This document shows positions 17,304-25,980 of a DNA stretch of 64,000 nt, in pieces. The notes beneath the pieces are model-generated. The model was given only the letters and a program-made list of their open reading frames with translations, did no database searches and had not been told where the DNA came from. Within the stretch, counting starts at the first letter, position 1. The number at the start of each line of letters is the position of its first letter. The DNA comes from Mesobacterium_A sp034670065. Its GTDB lineage: Bacteria; Pseudomonadota; Alphaproteobacteria; Rhodobacterales; Rhodobacteraceae. The stretch is taken from NCBI GenBank assembly GCA_034670065.1, contig JAXMOG010000005.1, forward strand, positions 186,001 to 250,000, given 5' to 3'. The position numbers and the translations under genes are program-made.

Positions 17304-18592
17304 TGCTGATCTGGTTCTTACCCGTCTTCCTGGTCTTCCTTTTGATCGGCTTGCCGGTGTTTTTCGGCCTTGTGGCAGCTCCGGGCCTTTTGCTGTGGAT
17401 GAATGGCCAAGAGCGCGACATCACACTGCTATATCGCAACATTTACAACGGCATGGACAGCTTCCCGCTGATGGCGATCCCGTTCTTTATGCTGGCCGGC
17501 GAATTGATGAACAAGGGTGGCATCACGTTGCGCCTTGTTGAATTCGCTCAAGCGCTGATGGGGCACCTGCGCGGCGGGTTGGCACATGTGAATGTGCTGT
17601 CTTCAATGCTGTTTGCCGGGCTATCGGGCTCTGCTGTGGCGGATACATCAGCGCTTGGGTCAATGTTGATCCCGGCGATGGAAAAGCAAGGTTATACGCG
17701 CAAGTTTGCCGCCGCGATCACCGCCGCCTCTTCGGTGATTGGGCCTATCATCCCCCCCTCGGGCATCATGATCATCTATGCCTATGTCATGGGTGAAAGC
17801 GTTGCCGCACTTTTCCTGGCCGGTATCGTGCCGGGCGTTTTGGTTGGCGTCGGTCTGATGCTGATGATCAAGGTGATGGCCAACAAATACGATTTCCCGG
17901 TCGCCAGCCGCAAATACACTTGGTCCGAGCGTGGCGACGCTTCGCTAAAAGCACTTTGGCCGCTTTTGACGCCCGTGATCATTCTTGGCGGCATTCTTGG
18001 CGGGATCTTTACCCCAACGGAAGCGGCGGCCGTCGCCGTGGCCTATGCGCTGTTCATTGGTTTCTTTGTTCTTCGCACGCTCACTGTGGCCGAAATTCCG
18101 GGCATCTTGATCCGGTCAGGCACTACATCGGCGGTTGTCTTGCTGCTGGTGGGGGCAGCGATGGCGTTTAAAACCGTGGTCAGCCTCAGCCATGCGCCTG
18201 AACAAATGGCCGCCTATATCCTTTCGCTGTCCAGCAATCCATTGGTGCTGTTATTCCTGATCAACCTGTTGTTGTTCGTAGTCGGGATGTTTCTGGACGC
18301 AGGGCCCGCCATCATCATTTTAGGCCCGATCCTGGGGCCAATCTTTGTCAGCCTTGGCGTCGATCCGATCCACTTTGCCATCATCATGTCGGTCAACCTG
18401 ACCGTTGGCCTGGCAACACCACCAATGGGTTTGGTCCTATTCGTGGCTTCGGCTGTGGCCGGTGAACGGGTTGAAGCCATTGCAAAGGCGATCTTGCCGT
18501 TTCTGGCAGTAGAAGTGCTCGTCATCTTTCTCATCACCTATGTCCCGGCAATTTCCATGACCATTCCACGGCTCACAGGATTTGCCGACTAA
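17303..18592 (+). CDS. TRAP transporter large permease (DctM family)
   Basis: A 429-residue permease with about twelve membrane segments. Typical blocks are FPLMAIPFFMLAGELMNKGG (52-71), SGSAVADTSALGSMLIPAM (about 109-127), SSVIGPIIPPSGIMIIYAY and the end TPPMGLVLFV near 374. It forms the ion-driven transport channel with DctQ. Cytoplasmic-membrane TRAP systems take up carboxylates and, in several known cases (isethionate, taurine, DHPS), sulfonates. The last residues overlap a spurious upstream extension of the next gene. Confidence 0.94.
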   Translation: MLIWFLPVFLVFLLIGLPVFFGLVAAPGLLLWMNGQERDITLLYRNIYNGMDSFPLMAIPFFMLAGELMNKGGITLRLVEFAQALMGHLRGGLAHVNVLSSMLFAGLSGSAVADTSALGSMLIPAMEKQGYTRKFAAAITAASSVIGPIIPPSGIMIIYAYVMGESVAALFLAGIVPGVLVGVGLMLMIKVMANKYDFPVASRKYTWSERGDASLKALWPLLTPVIILGGILGGIFTPTEAAAVAVAYALFIGFFVLRTLTVAEIPGILIRSGTTSAVVLLLVGAAMAFKTVVSLSHAPEQMAAYILSLSSNPLVLLFLINLLLFVVGMFLDAGPAIIILGPILGPIFVSLGVDPIHFAIIMSVNLTVGLATPPMGLVLFVASAVAGERVEAIAKAILPFLAVEVLVIFLITYVPAISMTIPRLTGFAD

Positions 18593-18617
18593 AACTGAGT
18601 ATCAGGGAGGAACCAAT

Positions 18618-19676
18618 ATGCTCAAAAAAACCCTCAAGACCCTCGCCGTTTCAGCGCTGCTGGCCAGCACTGCTTTGGCGGCGTCCGCTGCGGATTACAC
18701 GCTTCGGGCAACCGCAAACTCCAATGAAAATGATGAAGACTACGACGGTCTGGTCGTTTTCAAGAACTACGTTGAAGCCGCGTCAAACGGCGCCATCGAG
18801 GTGGAGCTGTTTATCGGCACGCAACTTTGCTCAAACGGGGCAGAGTGTTTGCAAGGCGTCGCGGATGGCAGTGTTGATATCTATATCTCTACTTCGGGCG
18901 GTGCCTCTGGCATTTTCCCGTACGTGCAGGTGCTTGATCTGCCCTATCTGATGGCCGATGACCGGATCGCCGAGCATGTTCTGTCTGGCGATTTCGTTCG
19001 CACAATGCGTGATTTGGCGCTGGAGGATTCCGGCAACGCCGTGCGCCTGATGACCATTGGGAACACCGGCGGCTGGCGCAACTTTGCCAATACTCAGCGG
19101 CGCGTCGCTGCACCTGGCGACATGGAAGGTTTGAAAATTCGGACCGTGGTTGCTGACCTGCCTCAGGAACTGGTGAAAGCCATGGGTGCTTCGCCTACTC
19201 CGATCCCATGGCCTGAGCTGTTCACGTCGTTCCAAACCGGTGTTGTTGAAGGTTCCAAAAACGGGATCACCGATATCATGGGTATGAAGTTCCCGGATGC
19301 TGGCCTGCAATATGTGACCCTGGATGGCCATGCCTACATGGGCGCGTTGTGGTGGATGTCGAACGAGCGTTTCACATCAATGCCAGAAGACATGCGCCGG
19401 GTTGTTGTTGATGGGTTCTATGCCCTGCAACAGGCCACTTTTGCCTCGCCAAAGCGCAAGTCGATCGAAGCTTATGAAGCATTCGTTGCAGGTGGGGGCG
19501 ATCTTTATGTACCGACCCCGGCTCAGAAAGCTGAATTCAAAGCCGCCGCTGCACCGGTTTATGACTGGTTCACCGACAATGTTGATCGTGGTCAGGTGAT
19601 CTTTGATGCGTTGAACGTTGCTGTCGCCGAGGCAGAAGCCGAGGTCAACGCAGCCCGCGAAAAAGACCTGAACTAA
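18618..19676 (+). CDS. TRAP transporter substrate-binding protein (DctP family)
   Basis: A 352-residue periplasmic solute receptor. A Sec signal peptide of 24 residues (KKTLKTLAVSALLASTALAASA) is cleaved before ADYTLRA. DctP blocks are EVELFIGTQLCSNGAECLQG, GWRNFANTQRRVAAPGDMEG and LKIRTVVADLPQELVKAMGA, where the arginine usually pairs with a ligand carboxylate. ATG 18618 follows AGGGAGGAACC; the in-frame ATG at 18582 lies inside dctM and would bury the signal peptide. A strong hairpin terminator follows directly, ending the operon. The ligand is unknown. Confidence 0.93.
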   Translation: MLKKTLKTLAVSALLASTALAASAADYTLRATANSNENDEDYDGLVVFKNYVEAASNGAIEVELFIGTQLCSNGAECLQGVADGSVDIYISTSGGASGIFPYVQVLDLPYLMADDRIAEHVLSGDFVRTMRDLALEDSGNAVRLMTIGNTGGWRNFANTQRRVAAPGDMEGLKIRTVVADLPQELVKAMGASPTPIPWPELFTSFQTGVVEGSKNGITDIMGMKFPDAGLQYVTLDGHAYMGALWWMSNERFTSMPEDMRRVVVDGFYALQQATFASPKRKSIEAYEAFVAGGGDLYVPTPAQKAEFKAAAAPVYDWFTDNVDRGQVIFDALNVAVAEAEAEVNAAREKDLN

Positions 19677-19684
19677 ATCAATGA

Positions 19685-19710
19685 GGGGCGCATCGATTTT
19701 GCGCCCCTTT
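19685..19710. terminator. Rho-independent terminator between convergent genes
   Basis: GGGGCGCA (19685-19692) pairs with TGCGCCCC (19700-19707) and is followed by TTT. It lies between the dctP stop and the convergent Sel1-repeat gene, and on the minus strand the stem is also followed by a short T-containing stretch, so it can serve both. Confidence 0.8.
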
Positions 19711-19716
19711 CCCGTA

Positions 19717-20187
19717 TTATCGGAACGGGTACATCCAGCCCTTGTAGTCATTGACCAAAACATGCGCCTGATCAATCTGTTCCTGCGTCATCTTCTTGAC
19801 CACCTCTTCCAGCGAAATGGCGGCATCCGGATCGCCCCCAATCGCCGAAAGCGTGTACCACATATACGCGCGCACCAGATCAATCTCGGCAACGCCGCGG
19901 CCAACCTCATAATACCAGCCGATACCGGATTGCGCGCCGGGGTGACCCTTGAGCGATGCGCGCAAGTACCACTCAAACGCGCGCTGATCATCCCGTTCAA
20001 CATCAAGCCCCATCGCATACATCACACCGATCAGCTCTTCAGCATCGGCATTTCCGCTGCGGGCAGCCGGCAGAAATTCGGCCATCGCGGCGGCGTATTC
20101 GCCAGCCTCCATAAAATCGCGGCCTTCTTCGACCCCTGCAAACCCCGGACTGGCCAACAACAGCCAAGCAAAAATCGAGCGGCGCAA
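19717..20187 (-). CDS. Exported Sel1-repeat (SLR) protein
   Basis: A 156-residue protein starting at TTG 20187, chosen because AGGAAAGGAG lies just upstream and the start gives a good signal peptide (RRSIFAWLLLASPGFAG). Longer in-frame starts upstream would bury this signal. Three Sel1-like helical repeats follow: AMAEFLPAARSGNADAEELIGVMYAMG, AFEWYLRASLKGHPGAQSGIGWYYEVG and AYMWYTLSAIGGDPDA (each described from start to end of the repeat). Such proteins act as periplasmic scaffolds. It starts head-to-head with the peroxidase gene with only 3 bases between start codons. No specific role can be given. Confidence 0.72.
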   Translation of the reverse strand: MRRSIFAWLLLASPGFAGVEEGRDFMEAGEYAAAMAEFLPAARSGNADAEELIGVMYAMGLDVERDDQRAFEWYLRASLKGHPGAQSGIGWYYEVGRGVAEIDLVRAYMWYTLSAIGGDPDAAISLEEVVKKMTQEQIDQAHVLVNDYKGWMYPFR

Positions 20188-20190
20188 TTT

Positions 20191-21477
20191 GTGCTCCTTT
20201 CCTGTTTGGCAACCCCGGCTTGGGCCGAACTGCCTGCTCCTCTCACCCCGGCGGACTTCATCAAATTTGACGCGGACCAAGCCGCCCTGGGACAGCTGTT
20301 ATTCTACGACAAGATCCTATCCGGTAACAGAAATATCGCTTGTTCTACGTGCCACCACCCCAAGCTTGGAACCTCTGATGGTCTCTCCTTGGGGATCGGT
20401 GAAGGCGGGGTCGGATTGGGCCCAGAGAGAACTGCGGGAACAGGGGCTGACCGCATCCGCAAACGCATTCCACGCAATGCGCCTGGTCTTTGGAATCTGG
20501 CCGCGCATGACGTTCAAATCCTGTTCCACGATGGCAGGCTGTCTGTCAGCGACAGATACGGCAACGGCTTTGACAGCCCGGCCGAAGAATGGCTGCCTAC
20601 AGGGCTGAACTCTGTTTTGGCGGCACAGGCCCTGTTTCCATTGGTGGCGCAGTTCGAAATGGCCGGCAATCCACGCGAAAATGAGATTGCGGGCGCGGTG
20701 CATGATCGCATTGATGCAGCGTGGCCCATTCTGGCCAAGCGGGTCAGGATCATACCGGAATACGGCGCCAAATTCGTCGCAGCCTTCGACCATATCCAAG
20801 CGCCAGAGGATGTGACGATCGTTGATATCGCCAACGCACTGGCCGCCTTTATGGGGGCAGAATGGCAGAGCTATGACAGCCCCTTTGACGCCTACCTACA
20901 AGGGCAACCTGATGCGCTGAACGATGCTCAACTTGCAGGTCTCGCGCTGTTTTATGGAAAGGCGCAATGCTCCACCTGCCACTCCGGGCCGCTTCTCTCA
21001 GACCAAAAATTTCATGCATTGGCCCTACCCCAGTTTGGCCCCGGCCGCACACGCCCGTTTGATCCGATGCCCCGCGATGTTGGCCGCATGGGCAAATCCG
21101 ATGATTTGGCGGATGCATACCGTTTCCGCACGCCCATGCTGCGCAACGTGGCGTTAACGTCTCCCTATGGGCACAATGGCGCATACCCAACGCTGGAAGG
21201 GATCATTCGCCACCATGTCGACGCAACACCCAATTGGACACCCGACATGGCCAACCTGCCACGTGCCGAATGGTTGGCCTCGGTCGATTTTGCGGCGCGC
21301 CAAAATCGGCTTGAATCAATCAAACATGCCCGTCATCGTGACACCGTTCCCATTCCACTTGCAGATCAAGAGGTTGCTGATCTTGTAAGCTTCCTCAATT
21401 CGCTCACCGGAACCTCAATTGATAATCCCCCGTTTGGCGTGCCCAGTGCAGTGCCAAGCGGACTTCCCCTCGACTAG
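20191..21477 (+). CDS. Di-haem cytochrome c peroxidase / MauG-family protein
   Basis: A protein of about 428 residues with two c-type haem motifs, CSTCH at 51-55 and 260-264. LGQLLFYDKILSGN and FRTPMLRNVALTSPYGHNGAYPTLEGII are typical of bacterial di-haem peroxidases and MauG relatives, which act in the periplasm. GTG 20191 is the only usual start codon near the export signal (VLLSCLATPAWA), but that leaves an unusually short signal peptide without positive residues. The frame stays open upstream through the antisense of the Sel1 gene, with no ATG/GTG/TTG close by. The start is therefore doubtful. It ends 8 bases before the YeiH gene. Confidence 0.8.
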   Translation: MLLSCLATPAWAELPAPLTPADFIKFDADQAALGQLLFYDKILSGNRNIACSTCHHPKLGTSDGLSLGIGEGGVGLGPERTAGTGADRIRKRIPRNAPGLWNLAAHDVQILFHDGRLSVSDRYGNGFDSPAEEWLPTGLNSVLAAQALFPLVAQFEMAGNPRENEIAGAVHDRIDAAWPILAKRVRIIPEYGAKFVAAFDHIQAPEDVTIVDIANALAAFMGAEWQSYDSPFDAYLQGQPDALNDAQLAGLALFYGKAQCSTCHSGPLLSDQKFHALALPQFGPGRTRPFDPMPRDVGRMGKSDDLADAYRFRTPMLRNVALTSPYGHNGAYPTLEGIIRHHVDATPNWTPDMANLPRAEWLASVDFAARQNRLESIKHARHRDTVPIPLADQEVADLVSFLNSLTGTSIDNPPFGVPSAVPSGLPLD

Positions 21478-21485
21478 GATCGCAT

Positions 21486-22478
21486 ATGACCTCTCTGAAA
21501 CAGGACGCCCAGCGGATCTTCCCTGGCCTCATTATCGCTGGCCTTGTTGCGGTGTCTGCCCAGTTCCTATCCGAACACTACGGCGCGCCTGCGATGCTGA
21601 TGGCCATTTTGCTGGGAATTTCCCTGCAATTTCTATCCGAGGAAGATCGGACAGAACCGGGCGTCAGTTTTGCCGCCAAAGGGCTATTGCGGATCGGTGT
21701 CGCCCTGTTGGGTGCGCGCGTCAGTGTTGAGATGTTGCAGGCTCTGGGGCCCGTATTAGTGGTGCTGATTGTAGCCGGTGTCGGATTGACGATCTTGTTT
21801 TCACTGTTTGTGGGGCGCTTTTTTGGACGCGGCATGATGTTTTCATTTTTGACCAGTGGCGCAGTTGCGATCTGCGGCGCTTCGGCAGCAATGGCCATTG
21901 CATCAGTGCTGCCCAAAGGGGAATCCCGCGAACGCGACCTTGTCTTTACAGTGGTGAGTGTCACGGTTCTGTCGACCGTCGCGATGATCTTTTACCCAAT
22001 CGTCGCCGGTGCCTTGGGCCTTAACCCGCTTCAGACCGGGGTCTTTCTGGGCGGCACTATTCACGATGTGGCGCAGGTGGTGGGTGCTGGGTTTTCGATT
22101 TCGGACGAGACCGGCGATCTGGCAACCGTTGTAAAGCTGATCCGGGTGACAATGCTGGCCCCCGTTATTTTGATTTCATCGCTGTTCTTGCGGAAATACG
22201 CTGAACCAGGTGGCACGCGCCCGCCGCTTGTACCGGGGTTTGTTGTGGCGTTTCTGGTGATCGCTGCGTTCAATTCTTTTCATCTGCTGCCCGACGCCCT
22301 GCGCGAGATTGCTTCTGTCATATCTCGGTGGGCATTGCTGACGGCTATTGCTGCGGTTGGAATGAAAACCTCTATTCCGCGCATCCTTCAAGTTGGCGGA
22401 CCGGCAATAGGTTTGCTGGTGGCGCAAACCCTGTTTCTTGCGGTGTTCATTTTGGCTGGTGCGATAATGCTTGGGTAG
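21486..22478 (+). CDS. YeiH-family putative sulfate exporter
   Basis: A 330-residue polytopic membrane protein of the UPF0324/YeiH group (putative sulfate exporter family, TC 2.A.98). Family blocks are KGLLRIGVALLGARVS (about 65-80), SGAVAICGASAAMAIASVLP (122-141) and GGTIHDVAQVVGAGFS near 195. Some members are encoded with sulfonate-degrading enzymes and are proposed to export sulfite or sulfate. Here it follows a di-haem peroxidase gene by 8 bases and lies 2 kb after the SsuD-like monooxygenase operon. Export function is not proven for the family. Confidence 0.85.
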   Translation: MTSLKQDAQRIFPGLIIAGLVAVSAQFLSEHYGAPAMLMAILLGISLQFLSEEDRTEPGVSFAAKGLLRIGVALLGARVSVEMLQALGPVLVVLIVAGVGLTILFSLFVGRFFGRGMMFSFLTSGAVAICGASAAMAIASVLPKGESRERDLVFTVVSVTVLSTVAMIFYPIVAGALGLNPLQTGVFLGGTIHDVAQVVGAGFSISDETGDLATVVKLIRVTMLAPVILISSLFLRKYAEPGGTRPPLVPGFVVAFLVIAAFNSFHLLPDALREIASVISRWALLTAIAAVGMKTSIPRILQVGGPAIGLLVAQTLFLAVFILAGAIMLG

Positions 22479-22527
22479 CCGCAGCAGGCGAAACGGCTCT
22501 TAAAGCCGAGGCGGAATGGCCATCACG

Positions 22528-23313
22528 TCAACCGCGGACGTGCGGGGCAATACCGGTCGCCGCTTCGATAATGTAGGGCAGGATTTCCTGTTCAATCCGT
22601 TCATTGCTCCACAACCGGGTCGAGACCGAACACTGTATGGCAGCAAACGCTTGCCCGTTTGGGCCCTTGATCGGCGCAGCAATGCCTGTTTGGTTCAGAA
22701 TGGACTGGTTTTGCGTCATTGCATAGCCGAGGGTTTCCGCCTCATCGACGGCTTGGGCAATCGCTGCGCGATCCACTTCAGTGTGCGGGGTCATCTGATT
22801 CAGCGACCATGTTTCTATCAAGGGCATGCGAACGTCCTGTGGCATGGTAGATAGAATGGCCCGCCCCGCAGCCGAGCTGAGTGCCGGTAAGCGCCGCCCG
22901 ACCAATGTAGATGAAAACTGGCTGCTGCGGCCCGGAACACGACTGACATATAGAACATGGCTGCCCGACAGCTCGGCCAGATTCACGGTGGCATCCAGTT
23001 GGTGCGATAGTTCGATCAGTTTTGGCATCGCCAGTCGGACCAGCGGGTTCGACCAAAAATAGGCATAAGCCATTTCAAGCCAGGCATGCGATGGACGGAA
23101 ACGTTTTGTACCCGGATCCTTATCCAGCATCCCCTCGATATGCAGGGTATTGGCCAGCCGCTGAACCGCGCTTTTTTCTAAACCTGTGAGTTTCACCAGA
23201 TCACTTAGCGACAGTTCAGTCGCCGATTCGTCAAACGCACGCAGAATTTTCAGCCCTTTAGCCAGGGAGCCGACGAAGAGAGTGTTTTGTTTTTCAGGCA
23301 TTTTTGAAGTCAT
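22528..23313 (-). CDS. IclR-family transcriptional regulator
   Basis: A 261-residue regulator. The N-terminal winged HTH is at about 15-75 (VGSLAKGLKILRAFDE, LSLSDLVKLTGLEKSAVQRLANTL) and the IclR effector domain follows (LIELSHQLDATVNLAELSG, SSAAGRAILSTM, IAAPIKGPNGQAFAAI). ATG 23313 is chosen because GGTGAGGG precedes it and the homologous N-terminus begins there, although the frame is open much further upstream. It is divergent from the peptide ABC operon across 136 AT-rich bases with a perfect palindrome, so it probably controls that operon and itself. Confidence 0.9.
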   Translation of the reverse strand: MTSKMPEKQNTLFVGSLAKGLKILRAFDESATELSLSDLVKLTGLEKSAVQRLANTLHIEGMLDKDPGTKRFRPSHAWLEMAYAYFWSNPLVRLAMPKLIELSHQLDATVNLAELSGSHVLYVSRVPGRSSQFSSTLVGRRLPALSSAAGRAILSTMPQDVRMPLIETWSLNQMTPHTEVDRAAIAQAVDEAETLGYAMTQNQSILNQTGIAAPIKGPNGQAFAAIQCSVSTRLWSNERIEQEILPYIIEAATGIAPHVRG

Positions 23314-23396
23314 TGCACCCTCACCTTGCACTTGAACCACTTTTTTCCTTGACGGATGGATTAATATATAGGGTACTTTAGGTAATAAATAATAAC

Positions 23397-23417
23397 AAGT
23401 ATTAATATATAATACTT
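23397..23417. promoter_or_regulatory. AT-rich palindrome, candidate IclR operator
   Basis: A perfect inverted repeat with arms AAGTATTA (23397-23404) and TAATACTT (23410-23417) and a 5-base centre. It lies between the divergent IclR gene and the peptide-binding protein gene, 33 bases before the latter. Its position suggests the IclR binding site. Confidence 0.55.
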
Positions 23418-23449
23418 TAAAAAATGTCGAAGTCCAACCGGAGTTTAAA

Positions 23450-24964
23450 ATGAAAACTGCCCTTCTAAGAACGACAGCCGCTGCAATCGCCCTTAGCGCA
23501 TCCACCGCGGCCTTTGCCGACAAGGCAAGTGACACGCTGCATGTCGCCTTCACCAAAGAGCTGGAGTCTGTTGACAGCTACATGAACTCTGCCCGCGAAG
23601 GCATTGTGATCCAGCGCGCCGTTTGGGACGGCCTGTTGTATCGCGACCCAGTCACCAACGAATATATCGGCAACCTTGCCACGTCATGGGAATGGATCGA
23701 CGATCTGACCATCGAATTCAAACTGCGCGAAGGCGTGACTTTCCATAATGGCGAAGCCTTCAACGCAGATGACGTTGTATATACCGTCGATTTCGTGGCG
23801 AACCCTGAAAACGGCGTAAAGACACAGCGGAATGTCAGCTGGATGAAATCCGCTGAGAAGATTGATGACTACACTGTGCGCATCCATCTGAAATCGGCCT
23901 TCCCGGCAGCCATCGAATTCTTGGCTGGGCCAGTATCGATTTACCCGAACGAATACTATGCAGAAGTCGGCCCAAGCGGCATGGCTTTGAAACCTGTTGG
24001 CACCGGTCCTTATAAGGTTGTCGAGGTCGAGCCCGGTCAGCATTTTGTTCTGGAAAAGAACGAAACCTACTTTGATGGTCCAAAGGGCGACGCGCAGATC
24101 AGCCGGATCGACATTCGCACAATCCCGGACATCAACACCCAAATGGCTGAAATGTTCAACGGTACGCTTGATTTGATTTGGCAGGTTCCGGCTGACCAGG
24201 CTGGTAAACTGGGCGAGATGTCTCAGTTCCAAGCTGTAAACGAAAGCACAATGCGCGTTGGTTTCCTGTTGCTGGATGCCGCTGGCAAAAGTGACGAAAA
24301 CTCCCCGTTCAAAGATGTTCGCGTCCGCCAAGCGGTTGCCCATGCCATCGACAGCCAGTCGATTGTGGATGCGCTGTTGAAGGGCAGCAGCCAGGTTATC
24401 AAATCATCCTGCTTCCCCAGCCAGTTTGGCTGCGACACAGATGTGACAACCTATGAATACGACCCGGAAAAAGCCAAGGCACTGTTGGCCGAGGCGGGCT
24501 ATCCTGATGGTTTCACGACTGAATTCTTTGCATATCGCAATCGTGACTATGCAGAAGCCATTTCCAGCTACATGAACGCGGTTGGCATCAAGACCAACTT
24601 CAACATGCTTAAATACGCCGCTCTGCGCGATCTGTCGGCGACATCGGGCGTGCCAGTAAACTTCCAGACATGGGGTTCCTTCTCGATCAACGATACGTCT
24701 GCATTCACCGGTCAATTCTTCAAATTCGGCGATCTCGACACTGTCCGTGACCCTGAGCTGCGCGACACATTGGAAATCGCGGACACCTCCACTGATCCAG
24801 AAGTGCGTATCGAGAATTACTCCAAAGCGCTGAACCTGATCGCGGACCAAGCGTATATGGTGCCGATGTTCTCGTACAACACCAACTACGTGTTTACGCA
24901 AGAAGTCTCATACACACCGACACCAGACGAAGTTCTGCGTTTCGCGACCATGAGCTGGAACTAA
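23450..24964 (+). CDS. Peptide/oligopeptide ABC transporter substrate-binding protein
   Basis: A 504-residue periplasmic receptor of family SBP_bac_5 (DppA/OppA type). The Sec signal (KTALLRTTAAAIALSASTAAFA) is cleaved before DKASD; there is no lipobox. Family blocks include LATSWEWIDDLTIEFKLREG, TFHNGEAFNADDVVYTVDFV and the hinge segment KPVGTGPYKVVE. ATP-driven uptake of dipeptides or related compounds is expected. A strong terminator directly after the gene should keep receptor expression above that of the permeases. The ligand is unknown; the M20 peptidase at the operon end suggests an amide-containing compound. Confidence 0.93.
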   Translation: MKTALLRTTAAAIALSASTAAFADKASDTLHVAFTKELESVDSYMNSAREGIVIQRAVWDGLLYRDPVTNEYIGNLATSWEWIDDLTIEFKLREGVTFHNGEAFNADDVVYTVDFVANPENGVKTQRNVSWMKSAEKIDDYTVRIHLKSAFPAAIEFLAGPVSIYPNEYYAEVGPSGMALKPVGTGPYKVVEVEPGQHFVLEKNETYFDGPKGDAQISRIDIRTIPDINTQMAEMFNGTLDLIWQVPADQAGKLGEMSQFQAVNESTMRVGFLLLDAAGKSDENSPFKDVRVRQAVAHAIDSQSIVDALLKGSSQVIKSSCFPSQFGCDTDVTTYEYDPEKAKALLAEAGYPDGFTTEFFAYRNRDYAEAISSYMNAVGIKTNFNMLKYAALRDLSATSGVPVNFQTWGSFSINDTSAFTGQFFKFGDLDTVRDPELRDTLEIADTSTDPEVRIENYSKALNLIADQAYMVPMFSYNTNYVFTQEVSYTPTPDEVLRFATMSWN

Positions 24965-24971
24965 TCGTTCC

Positions 24972-25004
24972 AAGCCGGGCACCCAGCGTGCCCGGCTTTT
25001 TCTT
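24972..25004 (+). terminator. Intra-operon terminator after the receptor gene
   Basis: AAGCCGGGCAC (24972-24982) pairs with GTGCCCGGCTT (24988-24998), followed by T-rich sequence (TTTTTCTTTC from 24997). A textbook Rho-independent terminator that should attenuate readthrough from the receptor gene into the permease genes. Confidence 0.88.
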
Positions 25005-25061
25005 TCACCGTGCTATTCTAAACGACGGCCAGCATTGGCCGGCCAAAGAAGGTGATATGTC

Positions 25062-25979
25062 GTGCTTCCATTCATTTTGAAACGGTTGGGCCTTGCATTC
25101 CTAGTTGCCCTGACTGTCTCTTTGATCAGTTTCTTCTTGCTGTATCTTTCCGGCGACCCGGCCACTGCCCTTGCGGGTGAAGGCGCGACCTCGGAAGATA
25201 TTGCCAACATCAATGCCCGCTACGGGTTCGACCGCCCGTTGTTGGTGCAATACGGTTCTTGGCTGTTCAATGCGCTAACCGGGGATTTTGGCGAAAGCTA
25301 CTACTTCAAAATGCCGGTTTCAGCGCTTTTGGCGGACCGTTTGTCGGTAACCATGCTCTTGGGCGTATGCGGGATCAGCTTTGCGCTGCTGACCGCAGTT
25401 CCGCTGGGGGTTTTGGCGGCCATGCGTCCCAACTCGTTGATTGATCGGTTCGCCTTGTTCCTATCGGTTGCAGGTCAGGCGATGCCATCATTCTGGTTCG
25501 GTCTCATTCTTATCGTCGTCTTTTCGATCAAGCTGCAATGGCTGCCCGCGTCTGGTGCATCTAGCTGGGCACATTTCATTCTGCCGACTGTTGTTTTGGG
25601 CTACTACGCCATGCCCGCGATCATGCGGCTGACACGTGCGGGAATGTTGGAGGTCCTGTCTTCGGATTACATTCGGACAGCCCGTGCCAAGGGCGCATCC
25701 GAAGGACGGGTATTGTTCAAACATGCTCTGCGCAACGCGATCATTCCCGTAGTCAGCTTGGCCGCGGTTCAAATGGGCTTCATGCTGGGCGGCTCGATCG
25801 TGGTTGAATCCATTTTTGCGCTGCATGGCGCCGGGTTCCTGGCTTACGAGAGCATTTCTCGTAACGATCTGCCCACCGTGCAGGCTTTGGTCCTGATCTT
25901 TTCGATGTTTTACATCCTGTTCACCTTTGCGGCGGACGTGCTGAACGCCTGGTTAGACCCCCGCATGAGGAGCTCTTGA
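25062..25979 (+). CDS. Peptide ABC transporter permease (DppB type)
   Basis: A 305-residue inner-membrane permease with about six membrane segments. The ABC permease coupling loop is YIRTARAKGASEGRVLFKHALRNAIIP (about 203-229, by position), and GGSIVVESIFALHGAG near 249 is typical of DppB/OppB. It starts at GTG 25062 after GAAGG; a nearby ATG at 25057 is in a frame that stops after a few codons. The stop is one base before the DppC start. Confidence 0.93.
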   Translation: MLPFILKRLGLAFLVALTVSLISFFLLYLSGDPATALAGEGATSEDIANINARYGFDRPLLVQYGSWLFNALTGDFGESYYFKMPVSALLADRLSVTMLLGVCGISFALLTAVPLGVLAAMRPNSLIDRFALFLSVAGQAMPSFWFGLILIVVFSIKLQWLPASGASSWAHFILPTVVLGYYAMPAIMRLTRAGMLEVLSSDYIRTARAKGASEGRVLFKHALRNAIIPVVSLAAVQMGFMLGGSIVVESIFALHGAGFLAYESISRNDLPTVQALVLIFSMFYILFTFAADVLNAWLDPRMRSS

Positions 25980-25980
25980 T

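Noticed and set aside
19681..20190. Upstream extension of the di-haem peroxidase frame by 170 codons
   Set aside because: It runs antisense through the Sel1-repeat gene and would bury the export signal; the sequence shows no domain.
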